64,000 nt of DNA from Jhaorihella thermophila (GTDB taxonomy: Bacteria; Pseudomonadota; Alphaproteobacteria; Rhodobacterales; Rhodobacteraceae). Location: contig NZ_FNVD01000009.1 of NCBI RefSeq assembly GCF_900108275.1, forward strand, positions 1 through 64,000. Direction: 5' to 3'. Of the stretch, positions 34,779 through 42,096 are shown one piece after another. A program made the translations under genes and the position numbers. The notes below the pieces were generated by a model that saw nothing but the letters and a program-made list of their open reading frames with translations, ran no database searches and was not told the origin of the DNA. Within the stretch, counting starts at the first letter, position 1, and every line of letters begins with the position of its first letter.

Positions 34779-35984
34779 TCAGGTCACCTTGGCGCGCCGC
34801 TTGTATTCGGGGCGATCCCACAGGCGATTGTTCATGATTTCGGCCAGGATCGCCACCGCCGCCCGCACGTCCGCCTCGTCGATGTAAAGCGGGGTAAAGC
34901 CGAACCGCATGATGTCGGGGGCGCGGAAATCGCCGATCACGCCGCGCGCGATCAGCGCCTGCATCACGGCATAGCCTTCGTCGAAGCGGAACGACACCTG
35001 GCTGCCGCGCCCGGCCGCGTCGCGCGGCGAGGCCAGCACCAGATCGGGACAGGCGGCCTCGACCCCGGCGATGAACCGCTCGGACAGTTCCACCGACTTC
35101 GCCCGCACATCCTCCAGCGACACCCCCTCCCACACGTCCAGCGCCGCATCCAGGGCGGTCATCTGGATCACCGGCGGCGTGCCGACCCGCATCCGCTCGA
35201 CCCCCGCGCCGGGGCGGTAGTCCAGTTCAAAGGCAAAGGGCGCCTCATGCCCCAGCCAGCCCGCCAGCGCCGGCCGCGCCCGGTCCGCAAGGCGCGGGGC
35301 GACATAGATGAAGGCCGGCGCGCCTGGGCCGCCGTTGAGATACTTGTAGGTGCAGCCCACGGCGAAATCGGCCCCGCCCCCGGCGACATCGACCGGAAAG
35401 GCCCCGGCCGAATGCGCCAGATCCCAGATCGCCAGCCCGCCCTGCGCATGCACCTTCGCGGTCAGCGCCCGCATGTCATGCCGCCGCCCCGTCCTGTAAT
35501 CCACCTCGGTCAGCATCAGCACCGCAACCTCGTCGGTGATCGCGTCCTCGACCTCTTCCGGGGCCACCACCCGCAGCTCGTGCCCGTGCCCCAGTGATGT
35601 CAGCAATCCATTGGCCATGTAGAGATCGGTGGGAAAGTTGCCGCTGTCGGACAGCACCACCTTGCGACCCGGCACCATCTCCAGCGCCGAGGCGAGCGCC
35701 TGATAGACCTTGATCGACAGCGTGTCGCCCACCACGACATGGCCCGGCTCGGCCCCGATCAGCCGCCCGATCCGATCCCCCAGGGCAACCGGCATGGACA
35801 TCCAGCCCCGGCCGCCCCAGCCGCGGTTCCAGCCGGTGATCAGCATCTCGCCCCACTCCGCCGAGACCACCTCGGCCACCCGCATCTTGGCCGCGCGCGG
35901 CATCGGCCCCAGCGAATTGCCGTCAAGATAGATCACACCCTCGGGCAGATCGAACATGGCGCGGGTCGCGGAAAAATCGGTCAC
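34779..35984 (-). CDS. kynU: Kynureninase
   Basis: A 401-residue PLP enzyme: YLDGNSLGPMP near the start, TDLYMANGLL, the PLP-binding segment with Asp in WDLAHSAGAFPVD, and the Schiff-base Lys in CTYKYLNGGPG. It cleaves kynurenine or 3-hydroxykynurenine to anthranilate or 3-hydroxyanthranilate plus alanine in tryptophan breakdown. The start is GTG 35984 after GGGGACA. The kynA and kynB partner genes are not adjacent. Confidence 0.94.
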   Translation of the reverse strand: MTDFSATRAMFDLPEGVIYLDGNSLGPMPRAAKMRVAEVVSAEWGEMLITGWNRGWGGRGWMSMPVALGDRIGRLIGAEPGHVVVGDTLSIKVYQALASALEMVPGRKVVLSDSGNFPTDLYMANGLLTSLGHGHELRVVAPEEVEDAITDEVAVLMLTEVDYRTGRRHDMRALTAKVHAQGGLAIWDLAHSAGAFPVDVAGGGADFAVGCTYKYLNGGPGAPAFIYVAPRLADRARPALAGWLGHEAPFAFELDYRPGAGVERMRVGTPPVIQMTALDAALDVWEGVSLEDVRAKSVELSERFIAGVEAACPDLVLASPRDAAGRGSQVSFRFDEGYAVMQALIARGVIGDFRAPDIMRFGFTPLYIDEADVRAAVAILAEIMNNRLWDRPEYKRRAKVT

Positions 35985-35999
35985 GGGCTGTCCCCTTCT

Positions 36000-36035
36000 T
36001 TGTCACGCTGTCACGGCGGCGCTTTCCGGTGACAA
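36000..36035. promoter_or_regulatory. Inverted repeat upstream of kynU
   Basis: TTGTCAC (36000-36006) and GTGACAA (36029-36035) form a wide dyad with an extra GTCAC copy between (36010-36014). It lies just upstream of kynU and could bind a regulator; no boxes of a promoter were fixed. Confidence 0.3.
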
Positions 36036-36059
36036 TGCGCCACTCCGAATCCCCCGCCT

Positions 36060-36110
36060 CTTCATCTTGCGTCAAATACTCTGGGGGGTGCGGGGGGCAA
36101 AGCCCCCCGC
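36060..36110 (+). repeat. Dispersed AAATAC-core repeat, copy 3 (diverged)
   Basis: Core CTTCATCTTGCGTCAAATAC, then TCTGGGG, with the hairpin GCGGGGGGC-AAA-GCCCCCCGC. It merges into the 30-base tandem repeat listed next. Confidence 0.65.
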
Positions 36111-36171
36111 CTAATCACCTCGGCAAGCAAAGCCCCCCGCCTAATCACCTCGGCAAGCAAAGCCCCCCGCC
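36097..36171 (+). repeat. 30-base tandem repeat, two and a half units
   Basis: Units begin GCAAAGCCCCCCGC and continue CTAATCACCTCGGCAA; starts are at 36097, 36127 and 36157, with the third cut short after 15 bases. The units appear identical. The array seems to be an expansion of one arm of the dispersed-repeat hairpin. Confidence 0.85.
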
Positions 36172-36254
36172 GAAAATCAGTCCGGCGGGCATAGCCCGCG
36201 CATCGGTCGGATCGGCCCGGCCAGTCCGACCGATTCCCAAACGCCCCCGCCGGA

Positions 36255-37007
36255 TCAGACCTGGCCGCCGGCGATCTCGATGGTCTGGCCGTTGATGCTC
36301 TCCGATCCCGGCCGCACCAGCCACATCACCGCTGCTGCCACCTCTTCGGGCGCGATCAGCCGCTTGTGACGGTTCGATTCCACCATCATCGCCAGCGCCT
36401 CTTCGCGGCTCACTCGCGCGCGGGTGGCGATGCTGTCGATGTTGCGGGTCACGATGGGCGTGTCCACATAACCCGGACAGATCGCGTTGAACGTATAATT
36501 CGTGCCCATGTATTCCTCGCTCAGCGACCGCGTCAGCCCGACGACGCCGTGCTTGGACGCCGAATAGCAGGCACCGCCCTTCAGCCCCCGCACCCCCGCG
36601 ATCGAGGCCACCGGGATCACCCGGCCCCAGTCGGTGCTCAGCATCCCCGGCAGGCAGGCGCGGATGGTCAGGAACACGCCGTCGAGGTTGGTCGCCATCA
36701 TGTTGCGCCAGAATTCCAGCGAAGTCTTGTGCAGCGCCTTGCCCTCGGCGATCCCGGCATTGGGCACGCAGATCTGCACCGGCCCGCGCGCCTCCACCGC
36801 GCGCGCGATGGTGTCATCGACGCTCGCCTCATCCCGCACGTCCATCGCCATGCCGAACAGGCCGTCGCCCGCAACCTCGTCCAGCACCTCCTGCCGGCGG
36901 CCGGTGATCGTGACCTGCGCCCCCTCGGCCGCCAGTGCCCGCGCGATCGCCAGCCCGATCCCGGTGCCGCCGCCCGTCACCAGCGCGTGTTTTCCCTCCA
37001 AGCTCAT
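36255..37007 (-). CDS. Short-chain dehydrogenase, 3-hydroxyacyl/3-hydroxybutyrate-like
   Basis: A 250-residue classical SDR: cofactor motif TGGGTGIG near residue 11, NAG at about 90, catalytic Ser (VASIAGVRG), and YSASK. The C-terminal FNAICPGYVDTPIV is typical of 3-hydroxybutyrate or 3-oxoacyl reductase-like members. The substrate is unknown. ATG 37007 follows GGGAGG, seven bases away. The gene stands alone between kynU and the methyltransferase gene. Confidence 0.88.
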   Translation of the reverse strand: MSLEGKHALVTGGGTGIGLAIARALAAEGAQVTITGRRQEVLDEVAGDGLFGMAMDVRDEASVDDTIARAVEARGPVQICVPNAGIAEGKALHKTSLEFWRNMMATNLDGVFLTIRACLPGMLSTDWGRVIPVASIAGVRGLKGGACYSASKHGVVGLTRSLSEEYMGTNYTFNAICPGYVDTPIVTRNIDSIATRARVSREEALAMMVESNRHKRLIAPEEVAAAVMWLVRPGSESINGQTIEIAGGQV

Positions 37008-37142
37008 CTGCAACCTCCCTGATCTGCTGCGCATCGCAGCGTAGTGACGGCGCGTGACGTGACAAGATGCGCCGTTGGGTCACTTCGCCAAACCCGCCAT
37101 TCTCTGCTATCTCCGACACCGTGACAGGGAGACGGCGCCGCC

Positions 37143-37592
37143 ATGAAATGGATCGACATTCCGCCCGTCTGGCTGGCCGCCTTCGCGGCGCTCGCCTGGG
37201 CGCAGGCCCATTACCTGCCGATGGGGCTGTCGCTTGACTCACGGGTGACCCAGCTTCTGAGCGGGCTGCTGATCGGGGCCGGCATCCTGCTGATGCTGCT
37301 CGCCGTAATCGAGTTCCGCCGCCACCGCACCACCGTCTGGCCGCACGGCACCCCCGACCGCCTGATCCAGTCGGGCATCTTCAGCCGCACCCGCAACCCG
37401 ATCTACCTGGGCGACGCGCTGATGCTGGCGGGGCTGATCCTGGCATTTGACGCAGTGTTGTCCTTGCCTTTGATCCCGATCTTCGTCTGGCTGATCGAGC
37501 GCCGCTTCATCGTGCCGGAAGAGAACCGGATGCGGCGCAGGTTCAAGGCCGATTTCGCCCGGTATGAACGCCGGGTGCGGCGATGGCTGTGA
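37143..37592 (+). CDS. Small membrane methyltransferase (ICMT/PEMT-like)
   Basis: A 149-residue protein with four hydrophobic helices and the SAM-binding ICMT features: SGIFSRTRNPIYLGDALM and the Glu-rich VPEENRMRRRFKADFARYERR end. The family (isoprenylcysteine carboxyl methyltransferase/phospholipid methyltransferase) modifies lipids or lipid-linked groups at the membrane. The true substrate is unknown in bacteria. ATG 37143 is the first start. It is upstream of pntA on the same strand with a 170-base structured gap. Confidence 0.82.
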   Translation: MKWIDIPPVWLAAFAALAWAQAHYLPMGLSLDSRVTQLLSGLLIGAGILLMLLAVIEFRRHRTTVWPHGTPDRLIQSGIFSRTRNPIYLGDALMLAGLILAFDAVLSLPLIPIFVWLIERRFIVPEENRMRRRFKADFARYERRVRRWL

Positions 37593-37618
37593 GATTTCTG
37601 CAAGGTGTTTGCGCACAC

Positions 37619-37651
37619 ATTCGCGAAATGATTTGTCGCGAATGCGACAAA
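37619..37651 (+). promoter_or_regulatory. Nested dyads in the pntA leader
   Basis: TTTGTCGC-GAAT-GCGACAAA (37632-37651) is a perfect eight-base dyad. Its TCGCGAAT (37636-37643) can also pair with ATTCGCGA (37619-37626). The two structures exclude each other, so this could be an operator pair or an RNA switch. Confidence 0.55.
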
Positions 37652-37653
37652 AG

Positions 37654-37740
37654 GGGCAATCTTGTTGCCCGGCGCTTGCACCCGGCAGATGGGAAGGATA
37701 GGCAAAAACCCGGCAAACCAATCTGGTTTGCACCCGGGTT
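37654..37740 (+). promoter_or_regulatory. Two further stem-loops in the pntA leader
   Basis: GGGCAA-TCTTG-TTGCCC (37654-37670) is a perfect six-pair hairpin. A second, stronger one joins AACCCGG-CAAACCA (37707-37720) with TGGTTTG and CCGGGTT (37724-37740), giving 14 pairs with a three-base bulge, ending about 22 bases before the GTG start of pntA. Confidence 0.5.
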
Positions 37741-37762
37741 GTGAACAGAGGGGACCGACGGG

Positions 37763-39334
37763 GTGAAGATAGGGACACCAAAAGAAGTCATGAAGGGCGA
37801 AAACCGCGTCGCGATGACGCCGGATTCCGCCAGACAGCTCCAGAAGCTGGGCTATGAATGCCTGATCGAAAAGGGCGCGGGTCATGCCGCGGGCTTTGAC
37901 GATGCCGCCTACGAGGCCGCCGGCGTCACGGTCATCAAGACCGCCGCAGCGCTGTGGAAAGAGGCCGACATCATCGCCAAGGTGCGCCCGCCCACCGAAA
38001 CCGAGCTCAAGCGTCTGAACAAGGGCAAGACGCTGATCTCCTTCTTCAATCCGGCCGAAAACGAAAAGGGCCTGGAGATCGCCAGGGAAAAGGGCGCCAA
38101 CGTCATCGCGATGGAGATGGTGCCGCGGATCAGCCGCGCCCAGAAGATGGACGCGCTGTCGTCGATGGCCAACATCGCCGGCTACCGCGCGGTGATCGAG
38201 GCGGGCAACAATTTTGGCCGCTTCTTCACCGGTCAGGTCACCGCGGCCGGCAAGGTGCCGCCGGCCAAGGTGCTGGTGGTGGGCGCGGGCGTGGCGGGTC
38301 TTGCCGCGATCGGCGCGGCGGTCAGCCTCGGCGCCATCGTCTATGCCTTTGACGTGCGCCCCGAGGTGGCCGAACAGGTCGAATCGATGGGGGCCGAGTT
38401 CGTCTATCTCGATTTCGAGGACGACCAGGACGGCGCCGAAACCGGCGGCTATGCCAAGCCTTCCAGCCCCGAATTCCGCGAGGCCCAGCTGGCCAAGTTC
38501 CGGGAACTGGCCCCGGACATGGACATCGTGATCACCACCGCGCTGATCCCGAACCAGCCGGCGCCGATCCTGTGGACCAAGGACATGATCCAGTCGATGA
38601 AGCGCGGCTCGGTCATCGTGGACCTTGCCGCCGAACGCGGCGGCAACGTCGAGGGCACGGTCAAGGACGAAAAGATCGTCACCGACAACGGCGTGACGAT
38701 CATCGGCTACACCGATTTCCCCTCGCGCATGGCGGCGCAGGCCTCGCAGCTTTATGCCACCAACATCCGCCACATGATATCCGACCTGACCCCCAACAAG
38801 GACGGTCAGATCGTGCATGACATGGAAGACGACGTGATCCGAAGTGCTACGGTGGCCTATCAGGGTGAAATCACCTTCCCGCCGCCGCCGCTCAAGGTGC
38901 AGGCGATCGCGTCGAAAAAGCCGCAGGCCCAGCCGAAGGAACTGACCCCCGAAGAGAAACGGGAACAGGAACTGGCGGCGTTCCGCGCCGAGACGAAACA
39001 GCAGGTCACGTTGTTGACCATCGGAACGGTGCTCATGCTTCTCGTGGGTCTCGTGGCACCGGCGAGCTTCATGCAGCACTTCATCGTGTTCGTGCTGTCG
39101 GTCTTCGTCGGCTTCCAGGTGATCTGGAACGTCAGCCACGCGCTGCACACGCCGCTGATGGCCGTGACCAACGCGATCTCGTCGATCATCATCCTTGGTG
39201 CGCTGATGCAGATCGGGTCGGGATCCTGGCTGGTGATCCTGCTGGCCGCTCTGTCGGTTTTCATGGCCGGGATCAACATCTTCGGCGGATTCCTTGTCAC
39301 CCGGCGCATGCTCGCCATGTTCCAGAAATCCTGA
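37763..39334 (+). CDS. pntA: NAD(P) transhydrogenase subunit alpha
   Basis: A 523-residue protein: AlaDH/PNT N-terminal domain ([20 protein letters not shown]), NAD-binding fold near residue 170 ([17 protein letters not shown]), an RQD-like loop, and four C-terminal membrane helices from about residue 410. With PntB it moves hydride between NADH and NADP+ using the proton gradient. The start is GTG 37763, which gives the canonical first residues and follows GAGGGG. Unlike the split PntAA/PntAB of R. rubrum, both parts are in one chain. Confidence 0.97.
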   Translation: MKIGTPKEVMKGENRVAMTPDSARQLQKLGYECLIEKGAGHAAGFDDAAYEAAGVTVIKTAAALWKEADIIAKVRPPTETELKRLNKGKTLISFFNPAENEKGLEIAREKGANVIAMEMVPRISRAQKMDALSSMANIAGYRAVIEAGNNFGRFFTGQVTAAGKVPPAKVLVVGAGVAGLAAIGAAVSLGAIVYAFDVRPEVAEQVESMGAEFVYLDFEDDQDGAETGGYAKPSSPEFREAQLAKFRELAPDMDIVITTALIPNQPAPILWTKDMIQSMKRGSVIVDLAAERGGNVEGTVKDEKIVTDNGVTIIGYTDFPSRMAAQASQLYATNIRHMISDLTPNKDGQIVHDMEDDVIRSATVAYQGEITFPPPPLKVQAIASKKPQAQPKELTPEEKREQELAAFRAETKQQVTLLTIGTVLMLLVGLVAPASFMQHFIVFVLSVFVGFQVIWNVSHALHTPLMAVTNAISSIIILGALMQIGSGSWLVILLAALSVFMAGINIFGGFLVTRRMLAMFQKS

Positions 39335-39347
39335 GGAGGCTGCAGCA

Positions 39348-40781
39348 ATGAGTTACGGTTTCACGACTGCGGTCTATGTGGCGGCCGCCGTTCTGTTCAT
39401 CCTCGCGCTGGGCGGGCTGAGCAATCAGGAAAAGGCCAAGCGGGCGGTCTGGTATGGCATCGTCGGCATGGCGCTGGCGGTGATCGCGACCCTGATGGGC
39501 CCCGGTTCGGGCTTTTGGTGGCTGTCGCTGGTTCTGATCCTGATCGGCGGCGCCATCGGCCAGTATGTCGCGCAGCGGGTGCAGATGACCGAAATGCCCC
39601 AGCTGGTGGCCGCGATGCACTCGCTGGTCGGTCTGGCGGCGGTGTTCGTGGGCTTCAACGCCCATTTCGAACTGGTCCGCGTTCTGGGCATGGACGAAGC
39701 CGCGCGTCACGGGCTGGAAGGCTTTGCTGCCGTTCTGGCGCACAAGACGCCGGTGGAACAGAACATCCTGCGGGTCGAACTGTTCCTCGGCATCTTCATC
39801 GGCGCGGTGACCTTCACCGGCTCGGTGATCGCCTATGGCAAGCTGGCGGGCAAGGTCACCTCGGCCGCCACCAAGCTGCCCGGCGGGCACGCGCTGAACG
39901 CCTCGGCCGCGGCGCTGTCGCTGATCTGCCTGATCTGGTATTTCAACTCGGGCGGCCTGCTGCCGATGATCCTGATGACGCTGGCCGCGCTGTTCATCGG
40001 CTATCACCTGATCATGGGCATCGGCGGCGCCGACATGCCGGTGGTGGTGTCGATGCTCAACAGCTACTCGGGCTGGGCCGCGGCCGCGATCGGCTTCAGC
40101 CTCGGCAACGACCTGCTGATCGTGGTCGGCGCGCTGGTGGGCTCGTCGGGTGCGATCCTCAGCTACATCATGTGCAAGGCGATGAACCGCTCCTTCATCT
40201 CGGTGATCCTGGGCGGCTTCGGCGGCACCGGCGGCCCGGCGATGGAGGTGGACGGCGAACAGATCGCCATCGACGCCGAAGGCGTGGCTGCGGCGCTGAA
40301 CGACGCAGACAACATCATCATCGTGCCGGGTTATGGCATGGCGGTGGCGCAGGCGCAGAACGCGGTCAGCGAACTGACCCGCAAGCTGCGCGAGCGGGGC
40401 AAGAACGTCCGCTTCGCCATCCACCCGGTCGCCGGCCGCCTTCCGGGCCACATGAACGTGCTGCTGGCCGAGGCCAAGGTGCCCTACGACATCGTGCTGG
40501 AAATGGACGAGATCAACGACGACTTCCCCGAAACGGACGTGGTGATCGTGATCGGCTCGAACGACATCGTGAACCCGGCCGCGCAGGAAGACCCCAACTC
40601 GCCCATTGCCGGCATGCCGGTGCTCGAGGTGTGGAAAGCCAAGCAGGTCTTCGTGCTCAAGCGCGGCCAGGGCACGGGCTATTCCGGCATCGAAAACCCG
40701 CTGTTCTACAAGGAGAACACGCGGATGTATTACGGCGACGCCCGCGAATCGATCGACAAGCTTCTGCCGCTGATCGACTGA
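39348..40781 (+). CDS. pntB: NAD(P) transhydrogenase subunit beta
   Basis: A 477-residue membrane protein: eight to nine hydrophobic helices in the first 270 residues and the NADP(H)-binding domain III at the end ([34 protein letters not shown], and [14 protein letters not shown]). ATG 39348 follows GAGGAGG, 13 bases after the pntA stop. An intrinsic terminator follows. The pair supplies NADPH for biosynthesis and peroxide defence. Confidence 0.97.
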   Translation: MSYGFTTAVYVAAAVLFILALGGLSNQEKAKRAVWYGIVGMALAVIATLMGPGSGFWWLSLVLILIGGAIGQYVAQRVQMTEMPQLVAAMHSLVGLAAVFVGFNAHFELVRVLGMDEAARHGLEGFAAVLAHKTPVEQNILRVELFLGIFIGAVTFTGSVIAYGKLAGKVTSAATKLPGGHALNASAAALSLICLIWYFNSGGLLPMILMTLAALFIGYHLIMGIGGADMPVVVSMLNSYSGWAAAAIGFSLGNDLLIVVGALVGSSGAILSYIMCKAMNRSFISVILGGFGGTGGPAMEVDGEQIAIDAEGVAAALNDADNIIIVPGYGMAVAQAQNAVSELTRKLRERGKNVRFAIHPVAGRLPGHMNVLLAEAKVPYDIVLEMDEINDDFPETDVVIVIGSNDIVNPAAQEDPNSPIAGMPVLEVWKAKQVFVLKRGQGTGYSGIENPLFYKENTRMYYGDARESIDKLLPLID

Positions 40782-40805
40782 CCGGACCGACCCGGAAACA
40801 CCACC

Positions 40806-40834
40806 GAACCCCGCCCCCGTGGCGGGGTTTCCTT
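40806..40834 (+). terminator. Intrinsic terminator of pntAB
   Basis: AACCCCGCC (40807-40815) pairs with GGCGGGGTT (40821-40829) around a five-base loop, followed by TTCCTT. Confidence 0.75.
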
Positions 40835-40856
40835 ATTGCCGAAGGCCCCTGCCCCC

Positions 40857-40920
40857 TGCTTCTTTCTGGTCGGAAATACCCCGGGGGAGTCGCGCATCGC
40901 GCGACGGGGGCAGCGCCCCC
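40857..40920 (+). repeat. Dispersed AAATAC-core repeat with hairpin, copy 5
   Basis: Core CTTCTTTCTGGTCGGAAATAC, then CCCGGGGG, followed by a palindromic CGCGCATCGCGCG and a CGGGGGC-AGC-GCCCCC stem. It lies between the pntB terminator and the convergent TetR gene. Confidence 0.7.
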
Positions 40921-40930
40921 CTGTTCCGCC

Positions 40931-41503
40931 TCAGGCCGTCAGACCGGCCCCGATCAATTGCGCCAGATGCGCCACGCGGGTCCGGTAGGTGGCGAAATCC
41001 ACCCCTGCCATCTTCAGCCCTTTGAGCGCGGTGGTGATCGTCGCCGCGATCTCCGCAGCCGGTCCCGGCAGGCGCACCCGACCGCCCGCCACCTCTTCCG
41101 CCAGCCAGTCTGCATAGGCCGCGGCCAGCGCCGCCTCGCCCGCCTCGGCGATGTCGCGCGCCACCGAATGGCCCGTGTCCATCAGTTCGACCCCATGCGG
41201 AGAACTCAGCATCGCCTCGACCATCTCGCCCGCCTGGGCGGCAAAGGCCGCCGAAACACGGTCGGTCACGCTGCCCGGCCCGGCCAGCGCCGCGCGCACC
41301 GCGGCAACCGTGCTTTCGTAATACAGCTGCGTCAGACTGCGATAGATGTCTTCCTTGTTCCGATAGCGCAGATAGAGCGCCGGCCGCGACATGCCCGCGC
41401 CGCGGGCGATGTCGTCCATCGACGTCTTGCGGAACCCGTAGGCCGCAAAGGCCCGCCAGGCGGAGTCGAGTATCGCCGCCTGTTTCGGGTCCAGATCGGA
41501 CAT
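40931..41503 (-). CDS. TetR-family regulator
   Basis: A 190-residue regulator with an N-terminal TetR helix-turn-helix (AILDSAWRAFAAYGFRKTSM, then DDIARGAGMSRPALYLRYRN) and a helical ligand domain. The ATG at 41503 gives MSDLDPKQ; an in-frame ATG at 41524 is an alternative. It is divergent from the Ior-type genes, whose promoter carries a perfect palindrome, so it probably represses that operon in response to an aromatic or aldehyde substrate. Confidence 0.88.
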   Translation of the reverse strand: MSDLDPKQAAILDSAWRAFAAYGFRKTSMDDIARGAGMSRPALYLRYRNKEDIYRSLTQLYYESTVAAVRAALAGPGSVTDRVSAAFAAQAGEMVEAMLSSPHGVELMDTGHSVARDIAEAGEAALAAAYADWLAEEVAGGRVRLPGPAAEIAATITTALKGLKMAGVDFATYRTRVAHLAQLIGAGLTA

Positions 41504-41554
41504 CAAGCTGCCTGCATCTTCCATGACCGTCAAACTGACACCGGGTGCAAAAAT

Positions 41555-41566
41555 TGTCAATTGACA
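41555..41566. promoter_or_regulatory. Perfect palindrome TGTCAATTGACA, likely TetR operator
   Basis: A 12-base perfect dyad overlapping the -35 box of the ior-type promoter. Further TGTCA-type units lie at 41532-41540 (AAACTGACA), 41569-41573 (CTGAC) and 41590-41594 (GTCAG), so several binding units may be clustered here. Confidence 0.6.
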
Positions 41567-41588
41567 TACTGACGTTTTATCGTATTTT
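41561..41588 (+). promoter_or_regulatory. Sigma-70 promoter of the ior-type operon
   Basis: TTGACA (41561-41566), a perfect -35, and TATTTT (41583-41588) are 16 bases apart. The leader to the first ATG is about 35 bases. Confidence 0.55.
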
Positions 41589-41628
41589 TGTCAGGAAACA
41601 TCGCGAACCGACAGGAAAGTCCCCGACC

Positions 41629-42093
41629 ATGGCGACCACGCTCAGAATCAACGGCAAGACGCATCGTGTCGATCTGCCCGACGATGTGCCCCTCTTGTGG
41701 GTGCTGCGGGACGAGATCGGCCTCACCGGCACGAAATTCGGTTGCGGGGTCGCCGCCTGCGGGGCCTGCACCGTGCATATCGACGGACAGGCCGTGCGGT
41801 CCTGCCAGGTGCCGCTGGGCGACGCGACCGGCGAAATCACCACGATCGAGGGGCTGGGCACGCCCGATGCCATGTCCGCGATCCAGCAGGCCTGGGCAGA
41901 CCACCAGGTGGCGCAATGCGGCTACTGCCAGTCCGGTCAGATCATGCAGGCCGCCGCATTGCTGGCCGAGAACCCCGCCCCGACCGACGCCGAGATCGAC
42001 GAGGCGATGGCCGGCAATCTCTGCCGCTGCGGCACCTATCCCCGCATCCGCGCCGCAATCCACGACGCCGCCAACCGCATAAAAGGGGCCTGA
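41629..42093 (+). CDS. iorA: (2Fe-2S) subunit of an Ior-type molybdenum hydroxylase
   Basis: A 154-residue protein with two [2Fe-2S] sites: the plant-ferredoxin type [13 protein letters not shown] with a later Cys, and the helical type [11 protein letters not shown] with [11 protein letters not shown]. This is the small subunit of xanthine-dehydrogenase-family enzymes of the isoquinoline 1-oxidoreductase kind. ATG 41629 is chosen for the [10 protein letters not shown] start; the frame extends upstream into the promoter, which is not coding. The large subunit follows after three bases. Confidence 0.9.
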   Translation: MATTLRINGKTHRVDLPDDVPLLWVLRDEIGLTGTKFGCGVAACGACTVHIDGQAVRSCQVPLGDATGEITTIEGLGTPDAMSAIQQAWADHQVAQCGYCQSGQIMQAAALLAENPAPTDAEIDEAMAGNLCRCGTYPRIRAAIHDAANRIKGA

Positions 42094-42096
42094 CCC

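Noticed and set aside
36097-36171. CRISPR-like array
   Set aside because: Identical 30-base units follow each other without spacers, with no cas genes nearby.
41555-41566. FNR box reading of the palindrome before the ior-type genes
   Set aside because: TGTCAATTGACA lacks the four-base spacer of FNR boxes; a TetR operator fits better with the divergent gene.
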